Origin: Sternotherus odoratus
Lineage: Eukaryota; Chordata; Testudines; Kinosternidae
Assembly: GCA_032164245.1 (NCBI GenBank)
Contig: JAVMKO010000003.1
Span: 88,225,890 to 88,289,889 of the forward strand
DNA length: 64,000 nt
Direction: 5' to 3'
In this document: positions 22,290-32,246 of the stretch, piece after piece
How the letters are laid out: every line of letters starts with the position of its first letter
Position numbering within the stretch: the stretch's first letter is position 1
Translations under genes and position numbers: made by a program
Notes under the pieces: model-generated
Told to the model about the DNA's origin: nothing
The model's database searches: none
The model's input: only the letters and a program-made list of their open reading frames with translations

Positions 22290-22401
22290 GTACCGGAGCC
22301 TGAAACATTTCAACTATGATGTCTGCCAGAGCTGTTTCTTTTCTGGCCGCACAGCTAAAGGACATAAATTAAATTACCCAATGGTGGAGTACTGTACACC
22401 T
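22290..22401 (+). CDS. UTRN: Utrophin exon (dystrophin exon 69 equivalent), rest of ZZ domain
   Basis: This 112-bp exon lies between CCACAG and GTGAGT and equals dystrophin exon 69 in length. It completes the split Arg and reads [20 protein letters not shown], then [17 protein letters not shown], ending in phase. It carries the second Cys pair of the ZZ finger (C-Q-S-C) and the His of K-G-H. At 22372-22374 the codon is AAT (Asn), where human utrophin and dystrophin, as I recall them, have His three residues after the first His, a spacing used as a zinc-ligand pair in ZZ domains. The last residues read C-T-P rather than the human C-I-P. Confidence 0.97.
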
Positions 22402-23099
22402 GTGAGTGCTGATTTACTAACTGTTTCTAGTAGACTAATGCAAAAATAATCTAGTTTTTCTTGCATGGTCTTTGACACCTAAATAGACATCCTCTTTTTG
22501 TTATAGACTCTACCATGTCTTATGTTGCTGCATTTCTCCATGACTTTGCTCTTGCTATTGATTTTACATGAAAGGCACTCAGGGGGGCAGCAATATGTAG
22601 CTCTAAGATAGATAGATATCTATTTTGTAAAACAAATGTGTATGTTATTGAAGAAACCTACAATATATATACAGTATTTGCATGGAAGAGGTGTTAAATT
22701 ATATGGATACACTTTGCTATTACTGCATTATAAACATTTGTGTACTCATAATATACTTCAGTATTTTTCTAAGTACATGATCAATTTGTCCAGGCCCAGT
22801 CGTTGGCCTACTTTATCAAAATCTGGTTTGGAAATATGCCATGCATTCCCCTGAATTCATAATATATTTGGATTTTTTAATTAGATCATTGCTGAGAAAT
22901 AACAATGTAGCTTACTTTTTATAAGGACACCCCAAAAAGCAATAGTGTAAGTTTCCTTGCAGTAGCTAACAACCATTATTTTCCACAACTGTGCACCATC
23001 TTGGTGATGTAAGCATTCATGGAATTCTCAATTAAGGCTGTTTCTAAGAGATGTTTTCTGTGAAACTTAAGTGAAGTAACTGGTAATTATTCACATCAT

Positions 23100-24718
23100 G
23101 TCCCTATAGGTGCTCCACTTCAGGTGTGCATGCGCCTCTTGAGCCCTTGATCAGAGATTTCAAAGCAGTGTCTGTTCAGCCCAAGCATGTACTCTGTGCC
23201 TTTGTGCTGAATGCCAAGGCTACGTAGGAATGCACAGGTGAATTGCCCTTCTCAATCACCTCGGCCTGAGACAGAACCTTAATATGTTCACCTTGAGCAT
23301 GCCTTAGCTATCTTGTTTACAGTTTCACAATAGTTTGTTTAAAGTTATCCAGTCCATCATTTCAGAGGGCCAATTATTGGCCAGAGCCACTCTTCAAGCA
23401 TCCTTGGAGGTTGATGCTGCTGCCAGGTCCATCTCCACAGCTGTAGTTACGTGCAGGGTGTCATGACTCCAACTCTCGAGGTTTCTGAACAAAGACTAGA
23501 ACACTGTTGCTGACCTCCCCTTCAGAGTGAGGAACTCCCTAGACTAGTGGAAAGGTCACCTCAGTGTCTGTGAATACATTTCTTTCTGTCACTCCACTCC
23601 ATGAGTAACTATGACAACAAACACATCACTGTTGGGATGGGGAGCTCACTTCAATGACCTCTGACTCAGAACAGATGGATACCTCAGGAAAACAGTTAAT
23701 CAGGAAATCAATCAACAGTTAACAGGAAATCAATCTGTTAGAACTCAGAAAAGTCAGGATCGCCTGCTTTCATTTCCTACCTCTCATCAGTGGAAATTAG
23801 TCTGGGTCATGGCAGACAATATGTCCTCCATGTTCTGTATCAACAAGCCATGAAACTATGGAGCTGGTGCATCAGGAGCTGGTGGATCAGGAAACTAGAC
23901 TCTCAAATTCTCCACAGTATATTTCAGAGATGGATTCTTCCAGAAGTGGATCTTTTCGCCACCTCCAGGAGCAAGAATTGCCCTCTATTCTCAACAGGGG
24001 TCTGGGACACCACTCTTTGGGAATCGCCTGTTCTGCTTAGAGACTGTTGAGATGGATATCTGGCTGTATTACCACTTGTTATGATGCAGCCAGTGTTCAT
24101 CCACCCAAAGGGCAACAGCACATTGTACTTGTTCACAAGCAACATTTGCAGCATTATTCAAGAACATGGCAGTATCTGAGATATGTAGGGCTGCTATATG
24201 GGCATCAATACATCATTTCCTAAACATTGTGCATTGATCCATGCTGCCAGATATGATAGTACTGCAGTACCAAGCACTTCTCTTCAGTTCTAGACTCAAT
24301 TATGAAGCTTCCTCCTCCCTCGGATACTGCTCGGAAGCCACCTAAATTGGCACCACCCATAGGGACACTACTCAAAGAAAAAGAGGTTACTCATTGCATG
24401 CAGTAACTGTAGTTTTTTGAGATGTGTGCCTGGATGGGTACTCCATTACTTGCCATTCTTCCCCTGTGCTTTGGACAGTTCTCTATGGGATTTTCAGGTG
24501 GAGAAGGAACTGAGAGCAGTTCGCCTGTGCATCCCTATATAATTTCAGTGTCCGGTATAAGGAGTTAAAGGGAGCATGTGTGGGCCAAATGGACATTGCT
24601 AATGGAAAGTCTCCAATCAAGTGCTCAAGAAGTATATGTACACCTGAAGGGGAGTACCCATATGGGAAAAAACATCTAAAAGAATCAGTTTTTGCGCAAG
24701 GTGAGTAACCTCTTATTT
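23100..24718 (+). mobile_element. DIRS-like retrotransposon remnant with inverted terminal repeats
   Basis: The left end reads ATAGGTGCTCCACTTCAGGT followed by GTGCATGCGCCTCTTGAGC. The right side (24621-24715) is its imperfect reverse complement, with AGTGCTCAAGAAG, ACACCTGAAGGGGAGTACCC and GGTGAGTAACCTCTTATTTT. Inverted rather than direct terminal repeats are typical of DIRS elements. Near 23385-23450 one frame reads A-T-L-Q-A-S-L-E-V-D-A-A-A-R-S-I-S-T-A-V, like a DIRS gag-like segment of sauropsid genomes. Near 23920-24010 another reads L-P-E-V-D-L-F-A-T-S, like the RNase H region. Most of pol is deleted, and a further inverted copy of the end lies at 24377-24450. Confidence 0.7.
23910..24050 (+). 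pseudogene. DIRS-like pol (RNase H region) remnant
   Basis: The frame reads S-I-F-Q-R-W-I-L-P-E-V-D-L-F-A-T-S-R-S, then N-C-P-L-F-S-T-G-V-W-D-T-T-L-W. The P-x-V-D-L-F-A-T motif followed by a Cys/Phe-Ser segment is characteristic of the RNase H part of DIRS and related pol proteins. Only a few dozen residues survive, so this is a dead fragment. Retroviral or Gypsy origin is the alternative, but the inverted ends of the surrounding element favour DIRS. Confidence 0.6.
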
Positions 24719-27195
24719 TCCTGGTACAAGGGTGGTAGTATCAATTTTTGTATTTTTGTTTTCTAAAGTTTGCTTTTTTATTTGATGATACGTGACCTGT
24801 GTGAACTCTGAACTCACCAAACATAAAGAATATAGTGTTTTGTTTTGCATCTTAAGTACAACTGTTCAAATATCTATACCTTGAATATACAGCCCAGAGA
24901 ACAAAATTCAGATTTGAATCTGACCTTTGTTCATTCATTTCTTATATCGGTGCATGAACCCTTTGGGGAATCCTCAGAGTGAGAAAGCATTAGAGAAATT
25001 ATTTGGTTGTTTTCCCTTACTGCAGTAGGTGGGCTTATTAGTATAACCTTCTCTTGCATGTTGCACATCTCTGTTAGCAGAATTCAAATGATATTGAGCA
25101 TCATTAATAGTTCATTATAATCTGGTATAGCCATGAGTTACATTACATTTCAGTTCATTAATTCTGTAAACTTTAATGGTAGGATTGGGCTGGTAAATTA
25201 GCATGGCAGATACTGTAGCTATAAAAATAAAACTACTCAGAGGAAAACTGATATTCATGTTGTATTACCATTTTGTTAACTCAGTTCTAGTTTTTTTCCA
25301 TATTCTGTAATTAATTTTCTCTTTACATCCTCATTTTTCCTCTCTCATTTTCCCTAGCAGTTAATTGACTGACTGAGACCTATATTTTGAAAATTATATC
25401 TGTGATTCAGAAAAATGTTGCATATACAAAATTAGGAACTGTGCACAAAACTGCAAAGTAAACCAGCAGAAATTGCATGTGCAGTTATGCATTTTGTGTT
25501 CACAACTGCGTGTTTTACAAACACAACCTCAAAACATTTAAAAAGAAAATCAACCTTTAAACTAAAAAAACTGAAGGCAGTACTGCAGTAATGACTTTCA
25601 AAAGGCTTAATTCCCTGCATTTTAACATTTAACGTTAAAAATGTAAATATTTCAAAATGTTTAAACAATTTAATCTTTATTTTACCTCCTGTTTTTTCCT
25701 GTCTGCTGATGAATGCATGTATCATACCTGTATCTGTTAATTCTGTGACTGTGGACATTAATATTCTCCGGAGTATTCCATATGGAGGTGGGTTTCCTTT
25801 CCAGTGCTCAGCAAATGAGGTCTGTTTACCAACCTTTAAACAAGTTGTTGTTATAACTTGCTCTTCTGCTGGTATTTTATATCCCAAATATGAAACAAGG
25901 TTTACTTTACATTTTGAATACCCTTTCCTTAACTATCATTTTTATATTTTCCTTGGGATAACATTGGATTATACTTCACTGTCCAATTTACAGGCCAGAA
26001 GTCTGATGCTAACGAATAGCTATATTTGCCAAAGTGAAGCAGTTTGTGCTGTAGACACTGAACCTACAGAGGGAGATGTGATATTTCTGTGCTGTTCTCC
26101 AGTCATGTAGATGTTCTTGGCTTTAGCTATATGATGCAGTTTGTGCGGAAAAGTTGCATTTTTGCATATTCAGCCAACTCTTGGGTAGATTCTTGGCTTA
26201 TGTGACCTCATCTACTCAATAACATCTTTTAACCTTTGTTTTTATTTTAATTGCTCATTGTTTTCTTTTACATCTAGTTTCTATCTTTTTGAAATGCCAT
26301 ATAAACTAGCTTTTCTTTCTCTGTCAAGTCACTTGAAATCTGAGTCTACATTTCAATTCTTTGGCTCTTTCGATGTGGCTTGAGTCAACACTAAATCAAC
26401 TTTCTGTAACAAAGTCTGCCTCTATGGCCATTTTATGTTTCACATAGAAGTCATTAAGGTATTGTATAGTTCCCAAATTTATGTCTGAGGTTTGTCAATT
26501 TCATAAGAGTAAAATATCCCAGCTCATAATTTATATCCTTGCATTAGCATATCTTTCACATTTATCTGTAATCTGTGCCAAACCCTTTTTTCTCCTTCCT
26601 CCCATATAAATGCAATTTGCAGTGCAGCTGAGCCCATCCTATGGGAAAGCATCATCACCTGATTCAAGTGTGTTCTCTGCAGCCCCCATATTAATTAGAA
26701 AAATATCAACTTTTGCTTAAATTGGCAGAATTTTTCTATAAGAATAAGATTCATTTGCAAATTGAGAGGAACTGTAGGAAGTCATTGTTCCTCCTTTGGT
26801 GTGATATAACTTCCAACACGATAAAACATTTGATGAAACCACAGGAGTTACATTTGCCAAGATCTGGCCTGATCCTTTTAAGTGCTGCTGTGTGCACTAC
26901 AGGTCCCCCCTATGAGCCCAGTTCTCTGAGGTCTTGAGTCTATTACAACCCCAGCTAGAGTATCTTGGCTGATTATCTCAAGCTTTGTAGCATGCTTTTA
27001 GCTCTGGAACTTGGAAGTCCCGTGTTCTGTGCTCAGTATGTCAGCCAGAGTAACAGCCGTCACCCCAGTACTTAGATCAGTTGACATTCTTGCTGGGCAT
27101 ACTTAAATGCTTAATTGCAAGTCTTGGCATAGTCAAGCTCATCCTAACATTGCATTGCTTTATTTGCGGTCACCCCATACTAGTAACAGGAATCC

Positions 27196-27250
27196 AGAGC
27201 CTCAAAGGTATTTTAGGCACCTAACTTTCATTGAAATCAATGGTAGTGAG
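27196..27250. repeat. Short ancient repeat with TTGAAATCAATG centre
   Basis: The block reads GGTATTTTAGGCACCTAACT, TTCATTGAAATCAATGGTAG, with a self-complementary centre CATTGAAATCAATG. It resembles the centre of the palindromic old repeats found elsewhere in the window but lacks their outer arms. Confidence 0.4.
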
Positions 27251-28202
27251 CATCCCTTAGCCATCCATAACATTAAGTCTTAGCAGTTACAGGATTAATT
27301 TGTAAATACATAATGTAAGAAAAAATCCTTCCTTTTCATCAGGGATCCCTAAAATCTGAGCATTTTGGATATGCATTTTCTTCTGAATTTCTAATTTTTG
27401 TTCTAAATAAACAATCTTGTTTCAAAGTCAGTGTTGTGGTTAGTCTGATTTTCTTTGATCATATTTTCACATACCTTAGTTCTTGATTTTTCTCTGTACT
27501 GTGTTCCAGGTCTGACATAAGCCAATTTATGTCAAGTTTGCCTAGTTTCAAGGAAAGATTTTTTTACCTTACACTGTAATGAGGACAAGGAGCTCTGTAT
27601 TGCCTTCTCTTTTTCATCAAATGATAAGTGTCCGTGTGGGAGGGGGCTGTTAACATTGTACACATTTATTTATACTGATAGTGTGGATGAAACAAGTCCT
27701 CTTTTTCCATTTGATTTTTACTTTTGTACATTTTTACTTTCTTTTCAAATGCCATAGCCACTGTCAGGTTATTTTCCTCTTGAGAAGATTTAACCAGAAA
27801 ATCCTAACAGCGTTAGAATATATTTGCCATACATGCATAAAATTGTAGCTATTTTCCAGATCAGGTTCTCCAATTCACCCTCTTCAGCTTATATAGTGGT
27901 AACTTTTGTATATGTTAATATTTGAAATATATGGAAAATTCAAATGTGAGAACAAAACACATTGTTTGCCGTACCAGATAAGACCACTGATCCATGTAAT
28001 AAGATATCCTTTCTCGCTGTGTTGCTCAAATATATGTTGGGGAGGCAAGGGAAAAAACATAGTGCACTTAGCTAGGTATATGCAATACCTGTGAAAAATT
28101 CCTTTCTGACATCTTTAAGTTTGAGTCTGAACCAAGGAATTTGAAATGTGACAGAAATAAATATTTGTGATATTCACATTAGAAGTAATAGTCACAGTGT
28201 TT

Positions 28203-28313
28203 ACACTGATGCCCCCTGGTCCAGTTGGGATCAGGATCATGTTGTGCTACATGCTGTGCAAATATGTAGAAAGACAGTTTCCACCCCCAAGCCCAAACAT
28301 TACCATCTAAGAA
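28203..28313 (+). repeat. Ancient interspersed repeat
   Basis: The block contains TGGGATCAGGATCATGTTGT, GCTACATGCTGTGCAAATAT, GAAAGACAGTTTCCACCCCC and ACATTACCATCTAAG, which has the layout of an old amniote repeat ('ATTGTGCTAGGCGCTGTACA...'). I cannot name the family from sequence alone. Confidence 0.5.
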
Positions 28314-28915
28314 GCCCAAATTCATTTTTTTTTAAAAAAAAAAAAAAAAGAAAAGAGGTACAGCATATAAACAAGAGGGCAGGATGAAAGTTGGCATGCA
28401 AATTAATCCTGTGTAATTTTGGTGGGGATGATGGGGTGAAAAGAGAGAGTGATAAAAAGGAGGAGATGAGGTTGCTGGAATAGGGAAGGTGACGTGAGGA
28501 AAGAGAGAGAATTGAGAGAATGGCGAGGAGGAGGAAGTTGGACACATGATTGGGATGGACATGTGATTGTCATAGTCTCAGAATGTCGAAGCAGAGATAT
28601 TAAGGTATTATTGAGGATAGATCTGAGGGGCTGGGGCCTTTGATAGGCCACGCTAAAAGCTCCCCTACTAGGCCTAGCTATGTAGAAAGTTGGAGGCCTC
28701 TGGTGTACTGAGAGCAGTCTATTGGAGAAGTAGAAAACCTTGTGCTCATCTCCCTGCTGGTTCCTGTTGCTTTTGGGGAAGGCAGGAGCCTTCTCCGGAG
28801 TTGGGTTTTTCATACACCAACGGGTCTGGGACTGATGAAATGGTCCACAATATTAATAGTAATTGTAGAAAAAACCAATTTATAACTTGCATAGGTCTGC
28901 TTTATTCTAGTTCTA

Positions 28916-29207
28916 TGTGATGGGGCACCTGCCCTGCACGGGCCCTGAGAGACTTAAAACCAGCTTAGCGAGACTGAGGGGCAGGCAGCCAAAGAATTGG
29001 CTGCAAGAGAAACAGCCAATTAGGGTGGCAGCTGCAGACAATTAGACACAGCTGGAGGACTGTGCCAACAAGCAGCTGCTGAGAGAAAGGAGCTGTAACA
29101 GGTCTGCAGGCGGAGGCAAGGACAGGAGATCCACCACCACCCGAGGGCACACCTACTGGGACTGAGCTAATTCCCAAAACATCCAGCAGGAGGCACCAGT
29201 GTGGTGA
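28916..29207 (-). mobile_element. LTR-like fragment related to 37078-37739
   Basis: On the minus strand the segment begins TCACCACACTGGTGCCTCCT, continues GCTGG, TTTTGGGAATTAGCTCAG, and ends CCCCATCACA. The first part matches the element at 37078 (CACCCCTGCGGTGCCTCCTG, GGGAATTAGCAC). The TG...CA-type ends and the shared head suggest two members of one LTR-like family. The 5' end is cut by the Penelope tail at 29208. Confidence 0.45.
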
Positions 29208-29337
29208 ATCAGAGAGGTAGCCGTGTTAGTCTGGAATAGCAGAGGTAACAAAGTCCTGTGGCACCTTAAAGACTAACTATAAAGTTTTGAAGCATAAGCT
29301 TTCGTGGGCTAATCCCCACTTCGTCGGATGCAAGCAG
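29208..29337 (-). mobile_element. Penelope-like element tail with hammerhead-like core
   Basis: The plus strand reads TCAGAGAGGTAGCCGTGTTA, GTCTGGAATAGCAGAGGTAA, CCTGTGGCACCTTAAAGACT, AGCATAAGCTTTCGTGGGCT, AATCCCCACTTCGTCGGATG. The same unit recurs at 39700-39811 and twice, head to head, at 59102-59296; the second half recurs at about 30640-30730 in the Penelope-like element. On the minus strand the GACGA, GTGGG/CCCAC stem and GAAA blocks form a hammerhead-ribozyme-like core (29300-29327). Confidence 0.7.
29291..29335 (-). ncRNA. Hammerhead-ribozyme-like core (decayed)
   Basis: Read on the minus strand, the order is CCGACGA (29321-29327), A, GTGGG (29315-29319), a short loop, CCCAC (29304-29308), GAAA (29300-29303) and GC-TTAT-GC. 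A hammerhead requires CUGANGA, stem II and GAAA in this order; here stem II pairs perfectly and box II is intact. Box I has one mismatch (CCGACGA instead of CTGACGA), so this copy is probably inactive. A very short stem III like GC-TTAT-GC has been described for Penelope-associated hammerheads. Cleavage was not tested. Confidence 0.5.
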
Positions 29338-29978
29338 TGATGACACTATGGTAGAAATTCCAGCTATTTCCAGATCAGCTCCGAAATAATTGATTTAAAA
29401 ACTAAGCCAATGTTGCTTTTAATTATTAGTTAACAACATTATTTCTATTGATGCATTGCCTTGTGGCTAGCTCCCTCTGTATCTTGAACTCACTTAAAAC
29501 AAATTGAAAAATACTCCCCTTAGCAAGACAAGATGGCTGGGATAATATCTTTTATTGGACCAACCTGGTGGTGAGACATAAGTTTTTGAGCTTATACAGA
29601 GCTCTTCTTCAGGCTTGGAAAATGTACGCAGGGTGGAACAGATTGTTTAGCAGGAGAAATTAACACACATTTCAAGGGACCATCCAAGATGAAGTGAAGC
29701 ATTACACCTGTCTAGTCATAAGGGAAAAGGCTCAGGGCTGGGGAGGGGGGTTAGCTGGGTTATAGATGGTTGTAATAAGCCGTAAATCCAGTGTGTCAAT
29801 TTACTCCATGATTTTTAGTGTCTAGTAAAGTTATGAATTTTAGCTTCCAGGCTTGTCTTTTGAAGGTGATATGCGGGTTTCCTTTGAGGACGAGTATTGA
29901 AAGATCAGAAATGGAGTGATCACTGTGTGAAAAGTGTTCACCCACCTATGGTGTGGTGGTTTTGTCTTGTATCATTTT

Positions 29979-30191
29979 TCAGTGTGAGTTCATTGGAGAG
30001 TGTAATGATTGTCTTGCTTCACCCACATTGTTGTTGTTGGTGGCATTTATGCATTGGATGAGGAACACCACAAGTTGTGATAGGCATGTACGTGTAGGAC
30101 TCATGAATCTTGAAAGGTGTGTTGAACATTGTAACTGTGAAGATAAGTCTACAGGTTTTGCATCTATTGTTCTGGCAGGGTCTGGTGCCAC
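29979..30191 (-). pseudogene. GIY-YIG endonuclease remnant of Penelope-like element
   Basis: The minus-strand frame contains L-S-Q-L-V-V-F-L-I-Q-C-I-N-A-T followed by N-N-N-N-V-G-E-A-R-Q-S-L-H-S-P-M-N-S-H. Penelope-like endonucleases carry a V-Y-L-I-x-C motif followed by V-G-E-T-x-x-x-L-x-x-R-x-x-x-H, which fits with decayed positions (A for T, P for R). The frame is open only for about 70 codons, so it is a fossil. The Penelope assignment rests on this motif and on the hammerhead-like tail. Confidence 0.65.
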
Positions 30192-30690
30192 TTTGAATTG
30201 GTAGGTTCTAGTCTGAAGGGAGCTTCCTTCTGATGATGAACTTGGCGAGGTTGAGGGTTATTTGAAGGCCAGAAGAGGATATGTGGTCCCCATCAAGTAT
30301 GGGTTATAATTGTTTTATAATACCTGTATAGGTTCAAGTGTGGGGTGGTAAGTGACAACAAGGGATGTGTGGTCGGAGCGGGTTTTATTTCTGTAATGAT
30401 GCAAATTTTCTTGGGATATTTGGGTGGGCTGTTCCATGATGCAATCTGCTTCTCTGATGGAGTTAAATAGAGAGACTGCATTTATAGCTTATTACAGCAA
30501 TCTAGAACCCACTTAAACTCCCCAGACTTTTTTTTAACCCCTTTCTCTCCTCACTCTATGACTGGAGAGGTGTTAATGGGCCACTTCAATAGCTGTGACA
30601 CTCTCTTGCGTACATTTCTCAGACCTAAAGAAGAACTCTGTTAAGCTTCAAAGAGTCTTGTAGCACCTTATAGACTAACAGATGTTTAGG

Positions 30691-30733
30691 ATCATAAGCT
30701 TTCATGAGCAAAGACCCACTTCGTCAGATGAAT
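30691..30733 (-). ncRNA. Hammerhead-ribozyme-like core in Penelope-like element
   Basis: On the minus strand the blocks are CTGACGA (30721-30727, exact box I), A, GTGGG (30715-30719), loop, CTCAT (30704-30708), GAAA (30700-30703, exact box II), then GC-TTAT-GA. GTGGG and CTCAT pair with two G-U wobbles, so stem II is kept by compensating or neutral changes. Stem III is only one or two pairs, as described for small Penelope-associated hammerheads. This is the best-preserved core in the window. Confidence 0.6.
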
Positions 30734-32155
30734 GGTGTGAAAGCTTGTGTGTCTCAGCAACAACATCTGGTGCAATAAAAGATATTACCTCACCCACCAT
30801 GTCTCTCTAAAGCAAGATGGACATTATTGTTTAGGTAGATTAATGGATAATGCTTGGGGTCTCTTACTATTATTGAGATGTGTTTATCCTTTCCTTCAGC
30901 TCATGGTACCTTTGTCATCCTGTTCCTGTTTAGGGCACTACTAATTGCTTTACTCTTTCATTACTCTGTCTACAATATATGATTTGCAACTTCTGTCATT
31001 GGTTAGCTTCTTCATGGTAAGATGAGCTGTCAGAAGTGATGCAAGAAATAGGAAGGATTGTCTCCTTTCTGGAATTTCTTGTGGTAATGTTTCAAATCTG
31101 AAATTTCCCTGGGGATTGCTCCTTTGTTGTTATAATTATTCTTGACACCTTACCTTGGAAGCAAGCTGACCCATATTGTATTTCCCTGAAGAAGCTCATA
31201 ACATGATATGCAAGATGTCAGAAATTATTAGTCCAACCGATGGTTTGACCTCAGGGAAAAATATGCTTCAGACACAATAAAGCTTACTTGCAACTATGCC
31301 TCTTAAGAACCCTCCTCTAGGGCAACACCCCAAAAACATAATTGTTGCTGACATTTTGAGAAGGCAGTTGCTTAAATGCTCAGAAAAGTAGCATGTTTGA
31401 GTATTTTATAAGCAACAAATTGGCACAAGGAAGAGCCACTTTACAATGCTTTCATCCCTTCAAGCTTATCACTTAACACTTCATTTTTATCTGAATTATT
31501 TTGGTCTATGAAGAAGGAGGAAAATAACAAGTGTGCTGAAAGAAGATGAATCTGGCTATTTCAAATGCAGAACATTATTTTCAGCTGTAGAGTTCAGAGA
31601 TTAATCCATGCCCTTAGAAGATTGGACAGCTGATCAGAATAGTCTGAATCCAAACAAATGTATCAAAGTGAATATTGCTTCCTGTCTCTAGTGCTGGTTG
31701 TATAATAGTTGTTCTGACATTTAGCAGCCTAATACCCAGTTTCCCTCCAGTTTGCCAAATTCCAAAATCAGATGATTACTCTTAAAATTGCAGAACGATC
31801 AATTTGTGTGTGTGATTTTTCCAAAGGTGCAAGATGTAATGAACTCTTGGGTTTGTACTTTTAGTGTGAGACAGGCGAAGAATTCCTGTAGCTTAGAATT
31901 CCGAAATCATCACCTTCAGGAGAGAGGAAGCTTCACAGTGCTTCGGCAGTGGCATGCAAACTCCACTTACTTGTTAGTGGTAGCCATACAAGAAGTTCAT
32001 TTGTGATGCACCTTTGAAAATGTCATTTATACTCTGCCTACTAACCCATCTTACTACTCACTAACAAAAACCCTATTAATTAAACATGTGCCTAATGTTT
32101 TGCTGGATAGGGATAGATTTAAACAGATCCTTAAAGCTAAACAGATACTTAAGTG

Positions 32156-32246
32156 CAAGGCCGGCTCTAGGCACCAGCAAAGCAAGCAGGTGCTTGGAGC
32201 GGCACAATGTTTGGGGCGGCAAAAAACCTAGAGCCAGCCCTGGCCC
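32156..32246. mobile_element. Short MITE with GGCCGGCTCTAGG ends
   Basis: The left end AAGGCCGGCTCTAGGCACC and the right end AACCTAGAGCCAGCCCTGG are inverted repeats. The 90-bp body has GCAAGCAGGTGCTTGGAGCG, itself partly self-complementary. A related left end lies at 53681-53740. No coding capacity. Confidence 0.7.

Larger units (their letters stand above)
29526..30810 (-). mobile_element. Penelope-like retroelement remnant
   Basis: The plus strand starts GGCTGGGATAATATCTTTTA then TTGGACCAACCTGGTGGTGA and ends, inverted, with GGTGCAATAAAAGATATTAC then CTCACCCACCATGTCTCTC, giving inverted ends of about 60 bp. On the minus strand the interior encodes a decayed GIY-YIG-type endonuclease segment (about 29979-30191). 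Close to the high-coordinate end is the hammerhead-like block 30691-30733. These three traits together fit a Penelope-like element. Reverse transcriptase is not visible, so the copy is 5' truncated or internally deleted. Confidence 0.7.
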
